This document shows, one piece after another, positions 50,518 through 60,997 of a stretch of DNA of 64,000 bases. The first letter of the stretch is position 1, and each line of letters opens with the position of its first letter. The notes beneath the pieces were generated by a model that worked only from the letters and a program-made list of their open reading frames with translations, did no database searches and was not told where the DNA came from. The translations under genes were made by a program, and so were the position numbers. The DNA comes from Nymphaea colorata (lineage: Eukaryota > Streptophyta > Magnoliopsida > Nymphaeales > Nymphaeaceae): positions 24,880,131 to 24,944,130 of the forward strand of contig NC_045140.1 of the NCBI RefSeq assembly GCF_008831285.2, written 5' to 3'.

Positions 50518-53500
50518 CTGCGACAATCAAGAAGAATTAGCATCAGTCACACGAGCAGAGGGCTAAGGCTTCAGGTCTGAGAAGATTTCTTTTCACATGA
50601 TAAGAGCTAGTACCAGTATCATTTGTTTCCAAGAATCAAGGTTACTTGTTAATTAACAAAGGCTTCTCTGGTCTAAGGCAGAACTTGATACTGATCTTCT
50701 ACGACAAGTCGCATCTTCAGATCAAAGATATATTCTTGTTGAGAAGAAAATTATATGATAAATCATCATTATCACAAAACTTTGCCCACCAAGAGGAAAC
50801 AGACAGAGAAGGCAAAACTTCATTATGAACATGTCTGCTTCATCAAGTTGGTCAAGGGACTCAAGACCTTTCAGTGTTTAACTATTTTGGTCCTGCTACA
50901 TTTTTTCATGTGCTTCTTAACCAGATGCATGAATGCCAGATGCATGAATGTAATTGTGTTGCATAACATCAACGGTTTGAGTAATAAGACTTCAAAAGAA
51001 ATACATATTTTAACAGTATCTATGGTACCAAACACTAAACCTATTTGTTCTCACATGGACTTCGCAAAAGAAAAAAACCTAGCATTATCCCCACAGCCAC
51101 TTGAAGCTATCTTGACACCGCCAATTTTGTCATGGCCCATGGTGGATTATAGCATCAAAATAGTGATATCTTAGCAATAATATAACATTTAGGTTAACAT
51201 CCCGATATACTATATATCATGTAAAGAATTTTCCTTTTTTATTTATCTGATATACTTAACTTTCTCTAATTGTCTTTGGGCTTCATAAGGGGAACACTAC
51301 TAAACGTAAATTTTATTCAAGAAAAACCAATCTAAAGTTTTGGAAGCAAAAGGCCGGATATGGGACAGTAAACACCAATATCAGATGACTGTGCTACTTC
51401 ATGAGAAAAGATGATATTCCAAATCCAAAATAACCAGCGTATATGATATTCTATTTTCAAAGCCAAACAAAATCAGTAATTTTATTGAGTATTAAATGGA
51501 ACTCAAATATGTTTGGCTTTTATAGATCCCAGGTTTCAGAAAAATAATCTCAGAAGGACTTAACCATGCTGCAAATACTCAGATCAACAAATCATGTCAC
51601 ATGGTATGCAGTAATGGGAAGAACCTCAGTTTATTAGAGGCTGATGGCATGATTGTCTTTGTGGTAGTTAAACATGGAAGAAGATCCCACCTCAAAAAGT
51701 TCAAATGGATTTCCACGTTTGTATACTTGTTCCGTCCCCTCCACTTGAACATCAGGGAATTGAGAATTGAGCAGGGTCCTCCAACCAATGAGCAGGACAG
51801 CAGTAGTACCAGCAGAAACTAATATAAATGCAGTGGGGGGTATATGGCCAGACGTCGATGCTCTGATAACCAAGCCTATCTGTCAATGGGAAATGGATAT
51901 GTAATGGTTAAGAAGATTAAACATCTTATACACATATGCCACAATACTACTAAAAGAAGGGGGAAAAAAACAGAACAGGGAATAAATTACAGTACCCAGA
52001 GGACGTCAGTACAGATCCTTTCATAGTGTCACCTAATTTATTCCCCTCTAAACTTCCCACATTGCTATTCAATCTATTCCTAAAAGAAATCACATAGGAA
52101 TGGTGTGACCAGTAGTCATGTGATGAACACATCATACAGAATCCAAGCATAAAAGTTGCTTTAAGTTTAGTGGTCCAAAAAAGCCAGAGATATAACAATA
52201 AAAATGTAGGGCATGGATATGCATATAAGAAAATTCCTATCCATTTGATGCCTAAAAAAAGCTAATAAGAGGTTCTCGTTTTCTGGACTACATGAAGGAA
52301 AAGCTGACCAAAGGTTTCTATTTTCTCGTAAATGTTTCACATGCATAACATGTTGAACGATAAGAACTTTCATTTCATAAAGGAGAAAAAGGAATTGAAT
52401 CGCAGACACTGAGTACATAATGGGCCGTTTGGCAACAGTAACAGATTGTTACTGTTGCCAAACAGCCCTTAAAGGTAAAATACAAGACAACCAAATTAGC
52501 CCACGGTAGGATTTCTTTGAGATGCTCTGAGCCTTAGATACATAAGGAACAGCTGGACGATTTATCCACTAAGGATTTACTATTCGGCAGCTATTTTGTT
52601 AACTAAATTAACAACTTTAGGGGCTTTATGGGGCTGGATCTACATAAAACACAAACCATAACCAGCCTGTAGCATTCAAGATTGAACAAAAACCCAGATA
52701 TCCTCGTGGGGCTCAGACTGCCCATTCAGATCGTAGAGCATCTTTAATAATTACATTCAGGTTGCATTGAACGATCTAATGTCCCAAGAAACGGCATGCA
52801 CCATTACAGTGTAATGATTCAAAACCAGGTGACTAGATTTATGGTCTGTGCTTGGAAAGGACACGACCAGAGTCAATGGAAGCATGAATTCTGAGCCGTT
52901 CCACTAAAGTGGGTATGATTGTTTATTTTATATGAAATTTGTAAACGTACGGTACAAAAAAAATATCTAAGGGATTTCATGAAGACATTGCAGCCTCCCC
53001 CGAAATAAATAAATAAATAAAAAAAAAAACTGGACACAGAGTAGCACTTCTTGTAGATTCTTAAATCGGTTTATTAATTGAAGCTTTTAAGAAGTCAACA
53101 GTAAGAGGCAAGAACTTCTAACCGTGGTATTTATTCATTAAGAATGCTTAAAGATATTTGAAGGGCAAAATCTACTTCTCCAATGGATTGAACAAGAATA
53201 CAAGATGCCCTTATATAAATATGATCTAAGTCTAGGTTGCACAAACTTTCTAAGGAGGCCGATGCACCCACACAGTATGCTGGTGCTGCTCCAACTCACC
53301 AAATTCAATTGTCAGATACCAAAAATGCAATCAACTACATATATGCACATTACACTCAAATTTAGCTTGATATTGGTGTTGGTAAGTGGGGCATAAATTC
53401 ATTAATCTAGTACCGCAAACAATTTAACTTTTTTTTTTTCATTATTTTTGCTGCACTCAGTTTTTCCTGAAATTGCATTGAAACCATGCCTGCACCTGCA

Positions 53501-55065
53501 CACACATTCATATGAGCATATGACAGAAATCCAAAGGTAGGATACATGCAGCAGTTGGCAGAAAGAGGAAGGAGAGAAAATATGATGCAACACAAATGCT
53601 CATGACATGCCAAGGTGCAAAAATTATGATGCAACACAAATGCTGACGATTTTGCTCCCCAGGCCTTCAGCCAAGGTATGTGCATGCTAATGTTTTACAA
53701 CACCAAAACCAAAGGCCAACTGCGAGTGTACCACAGAGACTTGAACCCTTGGCCTAAACATCGAACTTATATAATTCAATGTCGCCATCTAAAGATCGTT
53801 AGTCAAACCATCCATAGCTCTTATGTCATATAGTACAAAGTCTCAGTTTAGCTTAATCATCAACAAACACTATCATATGATGCTCAGTGACCTAAGCAAG
53901 TTTTGTTTCTCTTTAGTTACGTCACCATAAGAGACATACTGACTTGGGGTGCACGCCTCTGTTTGTATATCCACATTGGTAGTTAATTTCGATAAATTGG
54001 ACCAACTGGCCCGTCAAATGTTAAAACTAACTAAAGATAATAAGAATGAGTATTAGCAAATCTCTCGAATCCCAAGACAGGATACTGTAGCTTTGAAAAA
54101 GGTGTGTCAGCGTGCCCCCCACCCCGAGTGTGTGCTTGCCACAGCACGGCAAATTCACAGAGGCATCGAGAAAGAAAAATTCAGAACATAAGGAAAGAGC
54201 CGCAATCGAGCTAAACAATTGATCTTGCTCTCTTTATAAGACCGACCATAAGTGACATCGCAATTACCGGAATGCCGCCGGCCCACGACTTAGCGGCAGC
54301 TAGAACAGCTTTTTGAAGGCCGTTAGTTCCTCTTCCGTCAGGCCCATAACCCCCCAAAAAGTAAGCGCTCAAGAACCAACCTACGAAAACGCAACCAAAA
54401 TTAAATCGAGAAAAACGAGAAAAGATTCAGAAAAAATGAATCAGTCACACTTGGAAAACCCACCAGCAATAAAAGGATCGGCGGTTTGAAGAGTTTCGGC
54501 TTCAAAAACAGGCAACCCATGATTCCACCTCCCAATACCCGCGAATAGTAGCAGGCACAGCACATCCCCAGCAGCAAGAAGCCCGATTCTTCTGATACCA
54601 ACAAAAGATTTCGTCAACAACCAAAATCATCAAGACCCACAATTCTGAAGTAACAAGAATACTATATATCAGGAGGAACGCGCACCCCCATTTAGAGAAA
54701 AGAGAAGATCCTGGCTTCTCAAACTGAATAACGCCCTCCAGAGGCACACTATCTTCTTTGACCAACACGGGTTCCTGCTGTTGTTGAGCAGATTGCTTCG
54801 TTTCAGCTGGAAACTGGCTCGTGCCTTTCAGGTTCCCTTCACCTTGGGCATTTGCCTGGACAGTGGCTCTTCTCTGGCTTCTGTGAAACGGGATGCTGGA
54901 AAACCGAGACTTAGCAGAGTGGAAATGGCAGACGGATGATTTGGGAAGATGGGCTCTTGGAAGGGAGCAGTACGGCGGTGAGAGAGCGCCAGGCGAAGAT
55001 TGGCTTAGCAGCAACATGGGTCGGATGTGTGGCTTGGAAACGGAAACTGAAAACCTTCGCCGCAA
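50488..55065 (-). CDS. Chloroplast-targeted DUF3054 membrane protein, 5 coding exons
   Basis: Protein of the DUF3054 family, whose function is unknown. Exons on the minus strand: 54686-55065, 54464-54591, 54268-54380, 51691-51879, 50488-50517. They total 840 bases, 279 residues, all GT-AG and in frame. The first ~75 residues are rich in Ser, Arg and Pro with few acidic residues, as in a plastid transit peptide. A Gln/Glu-rich spacer (about 80-115) follows. The conserved part begins about residue 127 with IGLLAAGDVLCLLLFAGIGR (membrane helix). It continues with TADPFIAGWFLSAYFLGGYG (second helix), SWAGGIPIGLVIRASTSGHI and TAFILVSAGTTAVLLIGWR (a further helix), and ends KRGNPFELFELLTSLVRRW. The last nine residues come from a 30-base exon 1.17 kb downstream; without it the frame would run into an unrelated tail. 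Intron 3 is 2.4 kb and carries a transposon foldback. The start could also be the second Met, 16 residues in. Confidence 0.92.
50518..51690 (-). other. Intron 4 of the DUF3054 gene
   Basis: The stretch between the fourth and the terminal coding exon. It is AT-rich with no recognisable element. A 139-codon open frame on the plus strand (50755-51174) shows no protein-family features and contains a short imperfect tandem copy of CCAGATGCATGAATG near 50927-50948. I see no gene in it. Confidence 0.6.
51880..54267 (-). other. Intron 3 of the DUF3054 gene (2.4 kb)
   Basis: Besides the foldback at 52421-52469 it holds an A/T-rich AAAT microsatellite near 53005-53020. It also has a 20-bp exact direct repeat (TATGATGCAACACAAATGCT at 53581-53600 and 53625-53644). 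A minus-strand stretch near 53701-53830 carries a Pol III B-box-like GGGTTCAAGTC. No coding exon was recognised. Confidence 0.65.
52421..52469. mobile_element. 49-bp PIF/Harbinger-like foldback element in DUF3054 intron 3
   Basis: The sequence is an almost perfect palindrome. The left arm starts GGGCCGTTTGGCAACAGTAA and the right arm is its reverse complement with one mismatch in 22 pairs, around a 3-base loop (GAT). TAA flanks both sides (52418-52420 and 52470-52472), as expected for the 3-bp target duplication of PIF/Harbinger/Tourist elements. The body is essentially two terminal repeats with no interior. The family assignment is inference from the terminal sequence and duplication length. 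Confidence 0.7.
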
Positions 55066-57699
55066 AGTTTTGAGATTTCCTGAACGTGGGATTGCACTTC
55101 ATTTGCAAGAATTGCAACGTCCAGATTTTTATCCTGTCTCGCTGGAGAAACGGCCGAGGTGTTCGGATTTGGAGTACGAGTTTGGTTCACGAAATCGGAT
55201 TATGGATTATATAAAATCCTGAACACGACAATTGGGAGTACAACGGTTCAGGGATTTTTATAAGATTTCTTCGTATGACGGCTCTATTTCTCTCAAATCA
55301 CTTGGGTAGAAAACCAGTGGTGAGAGGAATTGTCAAAGCAGAAAAATTGGAAAATAGCAGACCATTTTGGTAAGGGACAAAAACCATATCCAAAAATCAT
55401 TACTAAAATATTTTTTATAATTTAACCTTATAGATTTGTGTTTAAGAGTGATCTGATGAGGTGTATGCATTAAGTTAATCATTTTTTACTTTAATAATAT
55501 TTTTATAATGATCAAAAAATGAACTGCTCTTATAGTATTAAAATTGTTTTTGTAGGAAAATCAAATGTTTTGCAAAAATAACTTGAAGTAAATCATGATT
55601 TAATTAAATTTGGTGTTTATGAATACAATATGATTTCACATTATGTTTAAAATGATTTTCAGTAGTTTGGTTTTTGTCTTCTACCAATTATTAAAAATAA
55701 CACATTTTAAGAATACCAAATTCCTGTTTTAAGAAATAATGTAATTCATGAATCAAATAACGACACTAGATAAAATATTATATTTGTCTTCTACTATCTT
55801 CCTCTGGACGCTACAACGACATCTTAACGAGGGAACACGGCCAGTAACAGGTACGACTCACTATCTTGATCTTTCTAAGTTGGATCATATTTACAAAATT
55901 GCCAAAAGGTTTCTAATGTTAAGCATGTATAACAAATTACTGCACAACTTTTGAAAGTTAACAAATAGATGTTCAACTTTTGAGACAAGAAATCTTTTCT
56001 ATGTATACAATGACAAAAAAAAAACTCTCTTAAGGACGAAAATATCTTTTGTCGATCAAGCGACGTGCGGTTCTTTATTAAGAAGTGTCTTTGTCATTTT
56101 ATAAAAAAATAGTATTTTCTTTTAATAGATGGCCCTTTGAAAATTTCTCTAAAATGTTAAGCACTTTTTTGTCAACTTTTAAAAAGTTGAGTAGTGAGTT
56201 GCAAATATTAGGTTTCCTTTTATAATTATTTCTATATTTTTACATAACTACGTTCCGAAATATACCAAGCTATATTTTAAAGAAACATGTATGAAGATCT
56301 AGCGACATCAAATGCAGCTGTTATATGCCATTTCACTCTGATTTTGTAGAATTTCAATTGAACCGTACAAAGAACGTAAATGAGGGCTGATTCTTATTAT
56401 TAATCTAACCCCGTTTTATTTCTTTAAAGAATGGGATAAATACGTTACATTGTTACCCCAATTTTACCATGGAAGTTTGGTTACTACTAAAGGTTTGCAA
56501 CATTGAAATTGTTGTCCTTCGCATGATTGTTTAGATCGATCATCAACACTTTTATTTACTAAAAAACAGAAAAATAATTGCATAAGCTTCAAATATGATG
56601 CCGATCTTTTCGTATGAAAGAAGAATCCCCCACCCACCTGGATGATTTTTTTGACATCTACGAGGCTCACAGTGCCTCCTCAATTTTCCGCGGCCACAAG
56701 AGAAAGACATCAAAGAGTAAACTAAGAGGAGACAAACTAGCAAGATTCCTCGACAGAGTTGAGAACAAGTGTCATGGTCTTGTATGCCCACATCGTATCA
56801 TGCAACTGTTTTGGCGTTGATTGAGCCTTGTCTCTTCAAATTTTCTCTGAAATCTTCAATACGACAGAAACACAGACGAATTTTGTGTGACAGAACCGTG
56901 ACTGGTGCAGGACCTGATGTTCTCCGTTATGATCTGCTTAAACAGGAGATTAGATGCTTGGCCATATGAAAGCAATGATCAATCATATACGACTTCGCAA
57001 GAGAAATCACAAGTGCTTGGAACTTATGGTGGACCAACGTCTCCAAAACGTTCGGATCATCATATGCGTAGACCGTTGCTGTTGGTCTCAAGCGGATACT
57101 TAGGATTCAAAATTTCAAATTCCTGCTAGTTGAACTTGAAACTCAAAAGAAAATTATTCCCTGCCCGTTTATTTTCCATTCTCGGAGAAAGTCAGTTGCA
57201 GATATTATGCACAATTTGGTATTGCAAAGTCACAGCTATGCCACTGATCTTCTAGCAAAATGAAAGTTTAATCAATTCAAGTGGGAAAAATAAATGACCA
57301 ATTAATGTCTCTGTCAACAGGGTACCATATTAACTCCTCTCATTAAGACGCCAATTTTAATGCAGGTTGCTGCTAATAGCAGCACCGTAATGAATTCCAC
57401 GATAAACAGACTGATGTAGCAACTTAATTCTAACAGTTCAATCATGTGAGCTGGATGGTTAAGACGTCTTGCAATCAGTACTAATGCAACAACGAAATTT
57501 ACCGACGTGAAAGAACCCCCGAGAAACTGGGTACCGGAAAAGGTGGAAATGCTAAGATATTAAAGCCATCAAATCAGAATCCCAGCTTATCTTCAATTCA
57601 GTTTCTCGCCTATGTACTTCAACTAAGCATAACAAACGGCCATCATAGTTCCACAGATATGCATACCGTAGGTGCAGATGCACATGCAAATGTTCTTAT
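55066..57699. other. Upstream region of the DUF3054 gene
   Basis: The first ~150 bases upstream of 55065 likely include the promoter and 5'UTR. The rest (55300-57700) is AT-rich with short frames that show no domains. No gene or bounded element was recognised. Confidence 0.5.
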
Positions 57700-59090
57700 A
57701 TGCTATGAAATACCATAGGTTGAAGATGCACGGTGATTTAATGAAAAGCCATGATCCTCATGTCGCAGGGAGGATACCACTCATCTTCGCATCATCTGGG
57801 GAAGAAACAGAAGCAAGCCAGAATGCATCGCAGATAAGATCGGACTAGTCCCAGGCTGAAGGCACATGATACAGGAACTTTACGCAGCCAACAAAATGAA
57901 TGGGATATGAAGCATCTTGCTGATTTCCGACTAGGAATGAATAAGAAACATTAACCTTCCTTACTGTAGAGCCCATCACTCTATCTTACATTGATGATCC
58001 AGGATGGGTTAAACGAAAAAAACAGCATCAGATAGATAATAACACAGTCAAACAAGCACTTGGGTGGAAGCCAGACTCATAGGCGACTTGGCAAGCCATA
58101 ATTGACCAGAAGAATAGTAACAACTGTTGAAGCTCTATTTCATAGCTCACGCATGTTGTCATTCTAGAAGAGCATCCCCCAAGAGGATGTCTGCAACACA
58201 TGACAAACTATCCAAGGAAAGAAAGCATTCCCAACCGTAACTAAGAAACCATCTCTCCAATGATCAATTATCTACAAACTTTGCATTCTCTAACAAAACC
58301 TTAATTCAAGAAATGCAGAAACACTTCCTCCGTTTTACCAATTACGCACTTACTACTTGTCAGGGCTCTCGAGTGTGCTGATTAGAATCAAGGAGTGGAC
58401 CTGTGGAACAACTGTGATGCTAAGCACTCAGGAAGATACAGCATAAAATCCGCATAAAATCATATGCCTAAAAGACATAGGCATGTCAACAGGTTTTAGA
58501 AAAGGAAAAAAAAATAAAAAAAAGAAGCGGAAAACAAACAATTTGAGACTTCGGTACAACTGAACAAATACGGAACACCCATCTTTTTTAAGTCATAAAC
58601 AATTTGTGAATATAATGAACGAATACTGAACGAATACAAAGCATGATAGACTATTACTAGGTCCATAAAGTTTAGTTTTCAACCTACGATGATCAAACGA
58701 TTCAAACCTGGGGCCAAAAAGCAACCTGTTTCCTGGAATATTAAACTAGAAATTGAACTAATTTTGCCACAAGTGATCTTCTTTTAGTAAGAGACTTATC
58801 CAAATTCTCACGGTATAATCAAGGAATTTTAAATACGTCTGTTGCCAATAAAATCCAATATAACTAATAGGAAGAGAACTGCATACAAGAGATATTCTTT
58901 TCTACACCAGGATAGAAAGAGAAGACACACATTGTAAACACTGAGAAGGAAAAAGACTGAAGGGGGAGGGACAAAGAAAAACCCAGGACAACAATTTATA
59001 TAAGGATTTACCAATCTTTGAAAGGTCTTAAGACACATATAGAGAATATTTGAGACAAGACAGCAGACTTTAGGCCACACGGTTGGCGAA
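57700..59090 (-). other. 3' flank / probable 3'UTR of the RNP1-like gene
   Basis: No coding sequence is recognisable. Plant genes of this family often have long, sometimes spliced 3'UTRs, and the coding sequence ends in a potential splice donor, so transcribed non-coding exons here are likely. The exact polyadenylation site cannot be fixed. Confidence 0.35.
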
Positions 59091-60540
59091 TTACCTAAAC
59101 CGTGAATCCGTGCCCCTCTGATTCAGTTTGCCTCCTGATCCATTGTTGCCTGCATAACCAGAAGAATGATCATCCAATTTGCCCCCTTCAGGCTGAGATG
59201 CTAAAACTGTATTTCCACTGTTTCCCCCTGTTGGTTTGGAATCGTGACTGCCATGGTTCCACTTCCCATTTGAATTTGGAGCAGCCCCACGAGTGTCATG
59301 AAAGCCAGCACTGGTACTTATAAACCTGCCGCCATTCATATAACCAGGCGAAGCAGTGCTTGCATAAGGATAAACTGGAGCCCCAAACGGCCCAGGGCTT
59401 CGGCTTGGCGAAACAATGCCAGGACCATTCCAAGGGCTTCTGGGAGGTCCAACTGGAGGGCCATTAGCAAAACCAGCCCCATAACCAGCAGCCTGTGGAG
59501 GGATCCCTCCATAACCTCCAATGGCGTATCCTCCACCATAACCACCACCTCCACCACCAAAAGTGCCACCAACTGGCGAGAGATACCCACCAAGCCTTCC
59601 GTTCCCATATCCCGGAATGGGAGACGGGGGCGCATAGCCAAGGAAAACACCATACCTTGGACCATATGGGGAGTAAATACCAGCAGCATGGTTATTACTG
59701 TACAGATACCCTCCTCTGCCGCCACTCATCCTACCACTGCTATTCTGATGGTTACCTAGATTACCATCTTTTGGAACTGCCCTCTTGACCTCCACCAACT
59801 TATCATTCAATTCATGGAAGCTTTTCTGCATTACATTCTCAACCGCCTCCTCAGAGTCAAAGGTGATGAAACCAAAACCTCTAGGCCTATGAGTCGCACT
59901 GTCATACATTACAACCACATCCGTGATCTTGCCAAACTTCTCAAAATACCCTTTAAACTCTTCCTCCGTCAAATTAGAAGACAACCCACCAACAAAAATC
60001 TTCTTGGTTCTAAACTGGACACTACTAGAGTTGTTATTCGTATTGTTGTTGCTGCTGTTATTGTTATTACTATTTGTTCTATTCACGCCGTTCTGTTGTT
60101 CCCCTCTAGGTACAGCTTTCTTCACTTCTACCTAGATTAATCATCCAAGAAACAGAAAGAGGATGGCTTCAATAGTTTTTCTTTAACATAACGTGAACAG
60201 GGAAGAGAGAAACAAAAACGATGCAGTTCGTTTTACTGAAACACAGGAAAAAAGCAGGAACAAGAGGAAGAGGAAGGAAAGAGGAAAGAAGGTAACGTTA
60301 GGAAAAACAACTAACCGTTCTGCCTGAAATAACATGCTTATCTTGAAGGGCCTTGTCAGAGGCAGAGGAATCAGAGAAGAGCACAAATCCAAAGCCGCGA
60401 GTGCTCCCTGTGTTTCTGTCCCTCATGATGACAGAGTCAACCACATCACCGTACTTCTTGAAGTGGTCTCTTAGGGTTTCTTCGTTGGTATCCCATGAAA
60501 TACCGCCAACGAAAAGCTTGGCTTGGTCCGGGGCATCCAT
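59091..60540 (-). CDS. hnRNP A/B-like RNA-binding protein with two RRMs and Gly-rich tail (RNP1 type)
   Basis: Predicted nuclear RNA-binding protein of the plant heterogeneous nuclear ribonucleoprotein 1 / Musashi-like group. Exons on the minus strand: 60316-60540 and 59091-60131, 1266 bases, 421 residues. RRM1 is at about residues 7-80: RNP2 is KLFVGGI and RNP1 is RGFGFVLF. The intron splits the end of RRM1 between GRT and VEVKKAVP, a position common in this family. An Asn-rich linker leads to RRM2 at about 105-185 (RNP2 KIFVGGLSS, RNP1 RGFGFITF, then VEVKRAVPKD). The tail is Gly/Tyr/Pro/Ser-rich, including GGTFGGGGGGYGGGYAIGGY, as in hnRNP A-type low-complexity domains. The start MDAPDQAKLFVGG is the usual position right before RRM1. 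The stop TAA is preceded by AG, forming a possible splice donor AGGTAATT, so an alternative or longer C-terminus from a downstream exon is possible. Confidence 0.94.
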
Positions 60541-60830
60541 GTCTCAAATTTTTAGAGACCCCAAAAAGACTAAGAATGAAGGAAGGAAGGAAGGACAGAG
60601 AGTGAGAGATAGAGAGAAGGAGATTCTGAAGTACAGCTGCTCTTCTTGCTTCAGAGAAGGGACTGGTCCGGGGGGAGAAGAGGAAAGAGAAGCTGGTATG
60701 AGAGAAAACCTCAAAGAAACCCTCAAGGGCGGCGATGGGGGGAAAAGATTTTAGAGAGAGAGAGTGGGGGGGAGAGAGAGAAAGAGAGGGAGGGAGAGAG
60801 TGCTGGGATGTTGGGGAGGAGAGGGTCAGC
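60541..60830 (-). promoter_or_regulatory. Pyrimidine-rich 5' leader/proximal promoter of the RNP1-like gene
   Basis: The plus strand carries repeated GAAGGAAGGAAG (about 60576-60594) and a GA/GGA tract (about 60752-60811), so the mRNA-sense strand is CT-rich. CT tracts right upstream of plant start codons are common in leaders of housekeeping genes. No convincing TATA box was seen. Confidence 0.45.
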
Positions 60831-60963
60831 GATGTAGATGTCTAGGTTTCTTTTGGGCAATTTCCTTTGCAAACCCATCGTTTGCTCTAAAATCCAAATG
60901 AAGTACTACACTTCTAAGTTTCTGTGAAAAAAAAATCCATCGACTTTCATTAGAGTTGGAATT

Positions 60964-60997
60964 CTTTTTTTTTTTTTTTTTTTTCTTTTTTTTTTTT
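60964..60997. repeat. Poly-T tract with one C
   Basis: 34 bases of T interrupted by a single C, about 430 bases upstream of the RNP1-like start codon. Confidence 0.9.

Noticed and set aside
50755-51174. 139-codon plus-strand frame in DUF3054 intron 4
   Set aside because: Intronic, includes a small tandem repeat and has no recognisable domain.
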